The notes below the pieces were generated by a model, which was not told the origin of the DNA, ran no database searches, and was given only the letters and a program-made list of their open reading frames with translations. Made by a program: the position numbers and the translations under genes. Shown here one piece after another: positions 1 through 9,316 of a stretch of DNA of 64,000 nucleotides. The stretch is from Breviolum minutum Mf 1.05b.01 (lineage: Eukaryota; Sar; Dinophyceae; Suessiales; Symbiodiniaceae). Position 1 is the stretch's first letter. Each line of letters starts with the position of its first letter. The stretch is from NCBI GenBank assembly GCA_000507305.1, contig DF239240.1, positions 192,493 to 256,492 on the forward strand, in the 5' to 3' direction.

Positions 1-134
1 CCACAGGCGGTGCACCCCGAGGGTCGATAAAGCTAATCGGAGTCGAGGCACCTCGGCGATATCAAGCCATAGATCAGCTAGCCTGAGCTAAATCATGTTC
101 TCTTATGATCGATCCTCTTCGTTGTTATTCGTTG

Positions 135-533
135 TTATCTGAGAAAGGACCTTGAAGATCTGAAGGCCTCCATCCGCAGCAAATTTTGGCCCTCATCCAC
201 TGTCCTTTGCGAGCACAATTGTTCCAGTAGCCCAGGCACCAGCCACACGAGCATAGAGCACACAGCTACTGGCAGAACCCTGGTGGACATGATACCTTGG
301 TCTGGGATGCTCCATTTGAAGATGTTGAAGACAATAAAAAACCAATGCGACAAGCTACCCGTGACGTCCACCATTTCCAGGATAGACAGCAGCCCAAAGC
401 CTTGGGATACTATGTCGATTCCTTTCGAATCCGTTTCGTGTTTCAAGTTTAACTTTGATGTTCTGTCAAATGCGTCATGGAATACGATGTTGCATATCAT
501 GCCTCTGCACGTTCCTTTGGAGATCGAAAGCAT
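135..533 (-). CDS. Probable exon(s) of an unidentified membrane protein
   Basis: The minus strand is open for 132 codons with natural protein composition. Two hydrophobic stretches are visible: one around 'LSHWFFIVFNIF' near residue 65 and one around 'VLPVAVCSMLVWLVPGLL' near residue 95. An acidic and polar tail follows. I do not recognise the family. Both edges are uncertain because a first methionine here need not be the gene start. A further coding-like stretch in another frame lies just upstream at about 537-720 ('TMELAKHSL', 'KSVLIMDQFDCLDVQ'), so this is probably the downstream part of the multi-exon gene that continues to the right. Confidence 0.4.
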   Translation of the reverse strand: MLSISKGTCRGMICNIVFHDAFDRTSKLNLKHETDSKGIDIVSQGFGLLSILEMVDVTGSLSHWFFIVFNIFKWSIPDQGIMSTRVLPVAVCSMLVWLVPGLLEQLCSQRTVDEGQNLLRMEAFRSSRSFLR

Positions 534-990
534 TAAAAGCTCTGCACATCAAGACAATCAAATTGGTCCATGATCAGTACACTCTTCCCGAATGCTTGGA
601 AATGCATGAGTTTGACAGTTGGCGGCCTTCGGGAATCCGTGTGATTTTGTCCTAGTTTTGGCGATTGTCCAGGTACGTCCAGGGAATGTTTTGCCAATTC
701 CATGGTTCGGAGGTAGATGAATCTGCAGATTTTCCAAGAAGTGCGTTGAAGGTGTCTTGTTCAAATTCCACCCCTTATCCAACCAAGGTGCACGAGTCCA
801 TAGTCCTCAGCCTGCACAAACTGATGGAGGAAGGATCTCCGATGTGAGTTCAGATCATAGAAGTATCATCTCACGGGAAGATCATGGCACTTGCAACAAA
901 GGATCGAAAAGCGGAAATACTGTAGATCTATGTAGATCTACGTTCTTCGACATCAAAACGGGGAGAAGCATTCCTGTTGCTGCACCTCAC

Positions 991-1377
991 TCTTGGGCAG
1001 TGATGCACCAGTGCGATCCAGAAAGCCCTCCAAAGCACCCCTCATCACCTTAGCTGAAACAACAACGGCCAAGGCTTGTTGTCCAATTCCAGCAAGGATT
1101 TTCAAGCAAGTAGGATACAGCTGTTGAGGCTATGCTCGATCCGAGTGATCTTGATTCAGGCTGCACATCTTACTCTGTGTCTTCTCTCAGGTATAAAAGT
1201 CCTTTTTCATGAGCCTTCCCTGTGGGTGGAAGCGAACTCACCGGGTGAAAGTTTGAGATCTTTTTGTGCCAAGCTTCTCTAGTGAGGATTTTGAAATCCT
1301 CAGAGTCCCGGTACATTTCCTGAGCGCATAGCTTTGTCGTCACATCAACCCTGACTTGCTTCCTCCTCATTTTGGAA
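991..1377 (-). CDS. Two in-phase exons of an unidentified multi-exon gene
   Basis: Exon 1242..1377 follows a pyrimidine-rich acceptor (ttcttttttcag) and ends at the donor GTGAGT. It encodes 45 codons, with 'MRRKQVRVDVTTKLC' near the start and 'HKKISNFHP' at the end. Exon 991..1120 begins after caacag and ends at GTGAGG. It encodes 43 codons containing 'KILAGIGQQALAVVV' and 'GALEGFLDRTGASLP'. The first exon ends in phase 0 and the second starts in phase 0, so they join without a stop. The intron is 121 bases. The helical, partly hydrophobic sequence does not identify a family. It probably belongs to the same gene as the exons at 1.86-2.90 kb. Confidence 0.65.
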
Positions 1378-1855
1378 CTGAAAAAAGAACGTTAGGGCAC
1401 AGTTAGGGCACACCTAAAAAGGAAGTGATTGAAACAAAAAAAGCTAAGAGTCTGTTTCATGTCAATAACCATCACAACTGTCAGACAAAAGACTGGCCAT
1501 TTTTTGACGTCAGCAGATTGAAGGCGATCCGCCTGGGTGGACTGGAAGCCAAAAAACCTGAGCGCTCGAGGCAACAAACTCGAACTGCCAGGTCAGATGG
1601 TTCAACAAAGCTCCAGTATGGCACAAAGATGTAAGGATACGTATGGCATCTCGAATCTGTACAAATATTCTTGGCTTCACAAAGTTTTGAACTGCTATGG
1701 GTGTAATACCTGTATGTATGAAATAGTATCAAATATCTACCATGTACAAAATAAATTACGTCAAAAGGTGACGTATTCCTGTGGAATGTCTCTGACTTGC
1801 ATGTAAAACAAAGCCCAAACTTCACCCTCCGGTGAATTCCAAGTAGTGCCCTCAC

Positions 1856-2896
1856 CTGCACCAAGTAACTTGTCGTTGAGGTCATTGGGATCCATGCTGG
1901 GAAACTTCTGGCTGAACCTTTGCCAAATGTTGTCTGATCCAACTGATGCACTTCTGGCAGAGGCTTCTCTTTGGGAAAGTCTTGTCTTCATACAAAGAAA
2001 TTAGGAACAAGCATGGGTAGAGTTTTTTTCAGAGGCTTCTATGCGTGCACAACTGCAAACCCACCCCTCTCTTTCCGAAGAAACTGTTGGTACTTTTGCA
2101 CCGCCAAATCTGCAAGGCGTTTTGTAAAGCCTTCTGGAAGCATGGAGAGCACGTTCCTCAAGAGGAAATGAGGAAACTGTGAAACTACTGGTCACAGGTA
2201 GAAATCGGTCTACGACTGCAATCACTACAGAAAGTGCCAAGGTTCACCGAAAGCACCTTTGTCGGAAACACGTTTCTCACCTGCAAGAATGATTGAAGAG
2301 TACATTTCTCAACATCCTTCCAAACGTTCACAAATCAAGCCATACATAGACATATAGTCATATAGACTTCACCCTACATCTTTCATTGCTTCGACTGAAG
2401 CATCTGAGGAAAGAAAGATATGTCTGCTTCGCACCTGCAAGCTATTCACGATGTTTGCCACATCAGCAGGGTTATCCCCTCAGCTGTCTACATTCAGGAA
2501 TCAGAAGTCAACTGGTGGTGCTTTGGCTCTCCAAGAATTTGGGGTTCAATTCACCCTGTCTTGCGCACAGTAACACAGAGTCCCCACGGTAAGCGCATTG
2601 CAATCATAACACCTCTGTATGAAATGCACCAAAATACTGTTCGGACCAGATTTCTTGCCGAAGCAAATACCTTCCTTCACAGTCGAGGCAAAGGTCACTG
2701 GAATATCCTCAGTGAAAGTGCTACTAAGTTTTTGCATCATGCAAATCCAGCAGTACATGTTGGATAATTTTGGAGCATGGTAAGGCAAAAGACCTCTTCT
2801 CATAAACCTTGGAAACAGCCTCAAGATTTCACTGAGCATCAGGCAGGCACCTGACCCGTCTGATTCCACTTCTTCACCTGGTTTCGCAATAACTTC
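1856..2896 (-). CDS. Three in-phase exons of an unidentified multi-exon gene
   Basis: Exons 2588..2896 (103 codons), 2065..2176 and 1856..1968 have AG acceptors and donors GTGGGG, GTGGGT and GTGAGG. They join in phase: the first ends on a codon boundary, the second carries one extra base, and the third supplies two. The first contains 'SEILRLFPRFMRRG', 'CWICMMQKLSSTF' and 'GICFGKKSGPNS'; the second contains 'NVLSMLPEGFTKRLADL'. The product is mixed helical, with several cysteines in the first exon. No family recognised. The phase does not close directly onto the exon at 1242..1377, so another small exon probably lies at about 1.4-1.8 kb. Confidence 0.65.
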
Positions 2897-3059
2897 CTCA
2901 GCACAACCATGCAAACATGCTTGCAAAGCACCTCATCTTGTTCTGCCACAAGGAGCTTGGAATGCTATACTGGCTATACCCCAGCCCTTCCAATCTGAAT
3001 GACTCGGCTTTCAGAGATCAAAGTGAGACTGCCTCACACTACCATCTATCCCAGACACG

Positions 3060-3414
3060 TCACTGACTCATATTAACAAGCCAAATCTTTCCTGCAAGAA
3101 TCCTAAGCTGCTTCTCTTGCTTTGTCTCTTTTTCAAGCCTCAGACCGAAAGCGCCGGACATGGTAGGCTGAAGCTGCTGTGCAAAGTTCACCCCAAAAGA
3201 GAAGCAGTGACAGCAAAGGAAATCGTGCTAAGACTCTGATTGGACGATTGGGGACGACTGGACTCAGGAGTTACTGTGCCAAAATGTGATTGCTGTGCAG
3301 TTGAGCAACTTTTTCTGTTCAAGCCATGTGAGGGCAGCCTCTAATTTTGACGCATCCAGCTTTGCCGCACGGGCAAACATGGCAAGCGCATGTTGCACTT
3401 CTCCTTGCAGTGTG
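3060..3414 (-). CDS. Two candidate exons, helical, unidentified
   Basis: One stretch starting after an acceptor at 3415 contains 'HALAMFARAAKLD' and 'EAALTWLEQKKLLNC'. A second starts at 3176 after tttgcacag and contains 'MSGAFGLRLEKETKQ' and 'LRILAGKIWLVNMSQ'. Both end in an in-frame TGA (3264 and 3060) without a clear GT donor, so the 3' edges may be GA- or GC-type donors or true ends. They lie on the same strand and spacing as the exons on either side and are likely part of the same gene. A further short exon candidate lies at about 3554-3612. Confidence 0.45.
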
Positions 3415-4134
3415 CTTCAGACCAGGCAGCAAGCTCTTGAATCAAAGGATCTGACTGATCTGACAAATGAAGCCAAATACAATTTCCAAATGCCTTGGCA
3501 AGTAGTGAAGATTATTGGACAAGCGGACACAACAGAGCAACTGGATTTACTAGCTCACCCTTTCCATTCCTTCGCTTTCGCCCAAGGAAGCCAAAGACAC
3601 AGAAACCTGGCTGCTGGCATAGGCAATGTGTGCAACAAAAATCAACAAGCAAAGCAGGATCCCAAGTCAGGTGGCATCCTCTGAAAGTCTATGAATCAAT
3701 CGAAATGAACCCAAAATGTACCTCCTTCCCAACCAGGCCTTGCCAGCCTCGAACCAAATCTCGGCATCCTCTGGTGCCAAATCTAAGGCACCCAATACCT
3801 CTGGTGAAACTCAATCAAAATCTGGGGGTTTAAGGTGCAAATGTTGCAGACTCTGCAGCTATTGAAGTTTTGGTTTGGGCGCACCTGAAGCTGACCTTCA
3901 TGTTGTTTTATGAAGGGATCTGAATTCGATTTGTCGATGCCCTGCTGCTGTTTCAGACCCTGGCCGTTTGCAATCTCTGTGGCTCAGCTCGTCTTTTTCT
4001 TAGCTAAACTATGTGGAGTTTCAGTTCCGTGAAATTCCGTGAATGAAGATTGCCTGCAGCTGCCTCTAAGACCTTTAATCTTCAGATACTCGGATGTTGT
4101 TTCAATCCATGCTCGGATGCGCATCAAGCTCACC

Positions 4135-4748
4135 CTCAAAGGAAAGAAATCCTCAGGCCTGTTGGAAACTCTTCCGGGCCGCTTTGATATAGAACCTTCG
4201 CAAGAGGTTCCAAGCAACATCACACGACAGTAGAATTTTGTTCCTTGCTGCCCAACTTGGATGGTCTGCAGTTCTCATGCCAGTTTCCATGGTGAAGCAA
4301 CTACTAGTAGATCATATTCTACCCCCGATATGAATAGTCCATTTGCCATTTGCCATTTGCCACTAGGCTAAGTCGAACTTCACACCAAGGCTCGGAGCTC
4401 GCAGGGCATGCTGCTTTGTCAAATATGCAGAAGCATCCAGGAGATGAGCTGTTCGCATGCGAGCATTGCAGACTGCCTCAGCTTCAACACAGGCTGTGGC
4501 TATCCCAAATGGTTCCTGCACCAAATTCTACCCAACATTCACTCCTAAATGAGGCCAGGAGCCGGTTCGGCCCAAGGAGCCAAAGAGAGTCCCTGATCCT
4601 CTCAAACGGCTTGATTTGGATATCGATGATATCGTTGGATGGGAGGAATCTGTCTGAATCTGCCCTTGGCCTCGGCTTCTGCCAACGCATGCTCCGCCTC
4701 CTGCAAGTCCGCACGAAGTTGAGCCACACGCTCTGTCAGCTCCTTCAC
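4135..4748 (-). CDS. Candidate exons including a coiled-coil segment
   Basis: Exon 4664..4748 begins after cttctag and encodes 28 codons of clear heptad character ('ELTERVAQLRADLQEAEHAL'). It ends at a possible GC donor. Exon 4386..4515 begins after ggtgcag and ends at GTGTGA; it contains 'GIATACVEAEAVCNARM' and 'DASAYLTKQHALRAPSLG'. A third stretch at about 4135-4198 contains 'KRPGRVSNRPEDFFPLR' before GTGAGC. The coiled coil suggests a structural or scaffold protein. Phases between these pieces were not fully closed, so intermediate exons are likely. Confidence 0.5.
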
Positions 4749-5339
4749 CTAGAAGGGGAACTGAGTACTAGAGTCATTGCCTTCCCACATGCAAGCCCTT
4801 TGGACTTGAAAAGGTAAAGAAGATTGAATCTGAAACGTCCCTTTAGATCTTCAATATAAATTTACTCCTACAAAGACGGCATTTGAAGGCTAGGTTTACA
4901 AACCACACTTTCGCTCTCTGTTGGATTCCTTACACCGCATGGCATCGCCCCACGCAAGACACAGGAACAGAGAACCGGCCAAATCACCATGGAGGAGTGA
5001 GGAAGGAAGTGGAGCATTATGAACCTCCAAAGTTCAACTTAATTAACGATCTGACTGTCTTGCTACCTTGTGATGCTAAGATTCCTGTTATCCCAACATC
5101 CCAAGTCTTCTAAATCTGCCGAGCTCACGGTAGGTGGCACTTCGCTGTTGCTGCCCAGTGCCTAGGTCCATGTGCTCTGTGACGCCAACTTTGTTTCACA
5201 TGATCACTACTGTCCAACTTGAAGCAGCTACTCGTGGCTCCCTCCGAATTGTAGTCACTAACAAAATGCCTACTTGCTAAGGTTTGGCAGCGGTGGGGAG
5301 CTTGTGTGCTGCCAATCCTTCACTCCAAGACCAGGACCC

Positions 5340-5935
5340 AGTAAAGAAGCCAGCAGAGGCGCGGTTTCATCGCTGTAAGCGAAATTCAGTTGCTCATTGC
5401 ACTTGGATCTTTCTTTCTTGCACTTCCGTCTAGAATGGTGTTCATGCCACCCTAACAAGGAATGATACCAAAAAAAGAATCAGGGCACATGCAAACCAAG
5501 CGGCTCCTCGTTTTGGTTTCATTTGTCTACATCCTATGAATTTCATTTTTTGCTGCCACAACGAGAGTGGAAAGACTCGCTCAAGTCTATGCTAACAGGA
5601 GCCCCTTTCTGCAGTTTCTCATGGTGCTGCTGTCTTCAAGCCAAAATTGCTGAGGAAAGATGTGGCAACTAAACGATTCTGGGGGTATGGCCACATATCA
5701 AGGGGCCCTTGAGACGACTCGGTTTGGATTGGAATATTCTTGGAGCATCAGGAATTGGATCCCTACAATCAACCAGAAGAAACAAACCTTGAATCTCATG
5801 GGCCCTTTTCCTTGGCACCAATAATCCTGGCAGATCTGACAGATCTCCCTGTAATCCAAGTGTATCGGATGAAGATTCGGGGGGAACTGACAACTGATGC
5901 TCGTGACAGTCGTGACACACGGGAAAAATCGCTCC
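5340..5935 (-). CDS. Candidate exons at the upstream end of the 0.1-5.9 kb gene
   Basis: The minus strand is open from about 5930 to 5669 with an acidic-to-basic composition ('ESSSDTLGLQGDLSDLPG', 'LLVPRKRAHEIQG'). A second stretch at about 5300-5390 after ttacag contains 'SDETAPLLASLLGPGLG'. Neither is recognised. A donor at gtttgt after 'HEIQ' is possible but the frame stays open beyond it. The gene start was not found. Confidence 0.35.
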
Positions 5936-6600
5936 TCGGAAAAGGCTTCCCTGGACCTGGCGAACGGCATTGTCAACCCTTCAGGCCCTGCCATGTCATC
6001 CTCTCAGTGCCACAGGTATAAACGGCAAAAGTTGAAATCTAGAAGTCAGGACTCCAAGCTCGGACCTAAAAAGCTTCAACCCTACAATTCGGCTCTTGTC
6101 TCTGCTAAGGTGCACCGCCCAGCTTCAGCCACTCTACAGACTCAGTCAAATGCATTTCAAATGGTCAATTTCGGTGGCATCTAGCGACTAGCGGCATCTA
6201 GCAGGAGTACGAAAAGCTGAAGGTTTCACCTGATGGTTCATGGGAGGTACAGGTCATGCTGTTCTCTATTGGTATCTCTCATGGATGGCCTATGACAAAC
6301 ATGTCAACGAATGCCGAGAGGTCCGTGCGCAAGGCTTGCCCGATCCCACCAGGCCTCGGCATCTCACTGGCCTGTCAATCGACGTGTGCATCGTAGAAGT
6401 GGCCAGTGGAATCAGTTGTGGCTTCAGCAAAGGTGTGCTGATCGGAACGTGGTGGTACCCTCATCTTTAAAATTCTACTTGGGTTTGTCAGCTGTTGTTC
6501 ACAATTATGTATGCCAGACCTCTGACGCCACAAGTGCCAGCACTCATTTTCCAGTTGATCACAAGATTCAGCTGCTCCTCAACATGTTAAGTCTTAACTC

Positions 6601-7431
6601 TTAACGGAACATACCGAAGACTCGCTTGAAGAAGGGCTTACGGTGTCCCTTCAGATTCATATCAACATCATCAGCAGAGCTTGCCAATCCTTCCTTCAAA
6701 ACTCTCGTGGACTCACCCAAGTTGGCCAGCATGGTTTGGGCCTCCTTAGTCATGTCACTAATCTGTTCTGGAGCGGCGCCACCAAGAGCAACCTTCACTG
6801 GCGCCTCCAAGACGTCTGTAAAGAACAGCAGGTTCACATTGAAGGTTTCGCGGAAGCTAGTGGTAGTCTTCACAATCTTGTTCAGTTGATCATTCAACAC
6901 AACCAAGGTGTTGCCATAGTTGCTGGCGTTGGTTCTCCTCACTTGATTTAACAATACCTCAGAGGTTTTTATGAGGGTCGAGAGCTTCTCCACAGCAGTT
7001 TTGTTCATCTCATCGAACCTATCTGTGAGCTCCTGTAGACCCATGGCAGATAAAACTGTCTTGGTGGTGGTTGCATTCACCTTCTTCACAGCAACTTTGT
7101 AGAACCGCAGGTAGTTTCCCATCGTTTCCTTCACCAAATTCTTAAACTCAGTCAAATTTTGCGTTACGGTGGCTGTCACATTGTGAGCCTCCTCAAACGT
7201 GTTCATGGCAGCATAGAATTCTTGCCGTGCATCCAGAATCTTCGAGTTCAATTCGACAATCGCACCATTCATTTGTGTCGTCACTTTGCGTATGCCTGAC
7301 AAAACCTTGGACCAATCAGGCGTCTCTGTCTTTTGTTGAAGGAGCTCCACCTCCTCAGAATTGCAAGTGTTTCTCTCTTCAATAGCAGAAACGATACAAA
7401 GCATAGAGAAAACAAATGTCAAGAAATTCAT
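6601..7431 (-). CDS. Single-exon secreted alpha-helical protein, recycled gene
   Basis: A complete 276-codon frame with no sign of an intron. The first 16 residues (MNFLTFVFSMLCIVSA) form a classical signal peptide with a VSA-type cleavage site. The rest is polar and helical, with repeated Thr/Asn/Lys patterns and several N-glycosylation sequons (NVT, NLT, NAT, NKT, NAS). There are almost no cysteines after the signal peptide, and the tail is basic and aromatic ('HRKPFFKRVFGMFR'). No membrane segment follows the signal, so secretion or an endomembrane lumen is likely. The start is the first ATG and is followed directly by the signal peptide. A spliced-leader relic lies about 80 bases upstream on the same strand. 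Together with the lack of introns, this suggests the locus arose by reverse transcription of a mature mRNA. Family unknown. Confidence 0.8.
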   Translation of the reverse strand: MNFLTFVFSMLCIVSAIEERNTCNSEEVELLQQKTETPDWSKVLSGIRKVTTQMNGAIVELNSKILDARQEFYAAMNTFEEAHNVTATVTQNLTEFKNLVKETMGNYLRFYKVAVKKVNATTTKTVLSAMGLQELTDRFDEMNKTAVEKLSTLIKTSEVLLNQVRRTNASNYGNTLVVLNDQLNKIVKTTTSFRETFNVNLLFFTDVLEAPVKVALGGAAPEQISDMTKEAQTMLANLGESTRVLKEGLASSADDVDMNLKGHRKPFFKRVFGMFR

Positions 7432-7512
7432 GGCTGGTCACATGCTACTAAAATTAGCGATCGAGTCAAGATCACATGGAAGAGTTCGGTTGTTGATTCG
7501 ACTGACAAAAAG

Positions 7513-7534
7513 CTTGAGCCAAAATGGATGCGGT
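7513..7534 (-). promoter_or_regulatory. Relic dinoflagellate spliced leader
   Basis: Read on the minus strand, these 22 bases match the conserved dinoflagellate spliced leader at 20 of 22 positions. The last 15, CCATTTTGGCTCAAG, are exact. The two differences are both in the 5' third, and the first base is A, allowed by the degenerate first position. It points towards the single-exon gene that starts 82 bases downstream. In dinoflagellates the leader is added to mRNA by trans-splicing, so a genomic copy in this position is the expected trace of a re-integrated cDNA. Confidence 0.8.
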
Positions 7535-7786
7535 ATATCCTCCCAGCTGTTTGGCTCCCTTCCAACCACCAGCTAGTAAGACTTCTTTCTTACAGCTCAA
7601 CCTGTCCACGTGATTATAGAATATATATGTGTATCAATATCAACTTAACGTGCTTCCTCTAATTAGGGATCATTTAATTTTTGCGGGATATGATTGAACA
7701 AAAGGCCCATACACAGTTCTCCAACTCAGCTTTTAGGAGCTACTCCGCTCACGGATATCTGAAATCCAACTAACACAACCTTTCAG

Positions 7787-7853
7787 GGATGGGATGATGG
7801 GAACCAAAAATGATTCGAACCAAAGATGATGGGATGATGGGATGATGGGATGA
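7787..7853. repeat. Degenerate GGGATGAT tandem repeat
   Basis: The unit gggatgat recurs about six times, interrupted by a stretch with gattcgaacca. It ends in a run of ten T. Simple-sequence expansion; no coding meaning seen. Confidence 0.8.
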
Positions 7854-8088
7854 TTTTTTTTTTCATGTAGCTCTTTATGTGAAGTACCACAATTTTCTTC
7901 GCCTTTTAAAGCCAGGCCCAGTCCCTTCGTTTTCCCAGTGTGGTTCACATTATCAGGAGGGTCAAGCCGCTCACATCTGACACAGGCATCTGGTGATCAG
8001 GGAAGATTTGACAGTTTCGGATGTTGGAAGGTCATCTTTTTCAACTTCCTGAATCCCTAGATGGGAATCTCTGAAAAAATCGCCTCAC

Positions 8089-8312
8089 CCTATTTTCAGG
8101 ACAAAATCCAATCTCTTTGCCAATTTTTGCAGTCCGGAAAAAGAAGCTTTCGCTAGAATCAGCTTTGGCCTGGTAGGACCAGTGCTGCCTGTGTCAAGCT
8201 CCAAGCACGCATCTGCCGCTGATGCAAAGCTTTGTCTGACGCGACGGATGCCAAGCAAATTTTTTGGCAGTTCCAGCAAGACTGGCCCGGGCGCTGTCGA
8301 AGAAGTGAGATT
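8089..8312 (-). CDS. Exon of an unidentified gene, possibly 3' part of the MORN gene
   Basis: The exon follows an acceptor ending accgtag and stops at the donor GTGAGG. It encodes about 74 codons with 'LLELPKNLLGIRRVRQSF', 'ACLELDTGSTGPTRP' and 'LQKLAKRLDFVLKI'. The composition is natural, mixed helical with basic patches. It lies downstream of, and on the same strand as, the MORN exons, so it may be their C-terminal extension. A further candidate lies at about 8870-8945 ('KVSLAQEKKQGDSAIL'). Family not recognised. Confidence 0.55.
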
Positions 8313-9316
8313 CTACGGTTGTCCTTCACCTCGTGTGATTTGTGATGCCTTGGCTATGAACTCCATGGACACACATGCCTTGCTGGAAACTGCTCTTGCT
8401 CACCAAATTTTGGTGGCAGCGAATTTCTGTATGGCCTCGCCCAGTAGGTGCTACCACAATGAGAATTGCACCCATGCTGGATTTCTACGGATTTTGTGGT
8501 AAAACAGCCACGCTACTGTCTGTCTCACCATACATACCATACGTTACTACCATTGACAGGAGTTCCTGATGGCAAATCATGAAATATGGAAGAAAATCAA
8601 CACCAAGGACCTACGGACTATGCAGCCGTGTTTTGGACGGTGTTCTGGTTGTTAGTTTCAGATTCCTGCAACCATCTCACTCGCCGTCCATCTTCCCAGA
8701 CTCCTTCCACAAGAATCTACGCAAGGCCCGGAAGGGGTGAAGGTCATACTGCTTTCTTCAACTTAGATTCTCTGCCAGGTGATTTCGCTCAAAACTGGTC
8801 GCAGTGAAACATGTAGCCACTAGCCGCTATCATGCAGAAGCACTGTTTCAGCACCAAAACACAGGTTCGGTAAAGCACAATATGGCTGAGTCTCCTTGTT
8901 TCTTCTCCTGCGCAAGGCTGACCTTGGAATTTGCTCTAGGAAATGAACCCTCGGCCATCCTTGGCCAGTGGGCTTGTGATTCGTGATGGTTCGCACAACA
9001 GATGATGATTCAAACATATCATCAAATGGTCCACACATCATGATGCATAGATGTACATTCAAACATGATGACACATCTATGCATTCCACAGGCGCTGGCC
9101 TGCACTTGCACATAGCTTCTCGACTTCTCAGGTTCGGCTGATTCGAAGTTTCAAAGCTCTCTTGGGCATCCCAACATAGGAGCCAGTGCCATGCTGCTTG
9201 CCATCCCGCCTGGCAACGTGGGAAGCGATGCATCAGAAGATCAAAATCGAGCACACGAAGCGGAAGACAAGGAAAACGACAAGAAAGCAAAGCAACGCAC
9301 AACATGTCAGCAGTGA

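Noticed and set aside
7787..7853. Possible CRISPR-like spaced repeats
   Set aside because: Units are contiguous microsatellite-type repeats without unique spacers, and the genome is eukaryotic.
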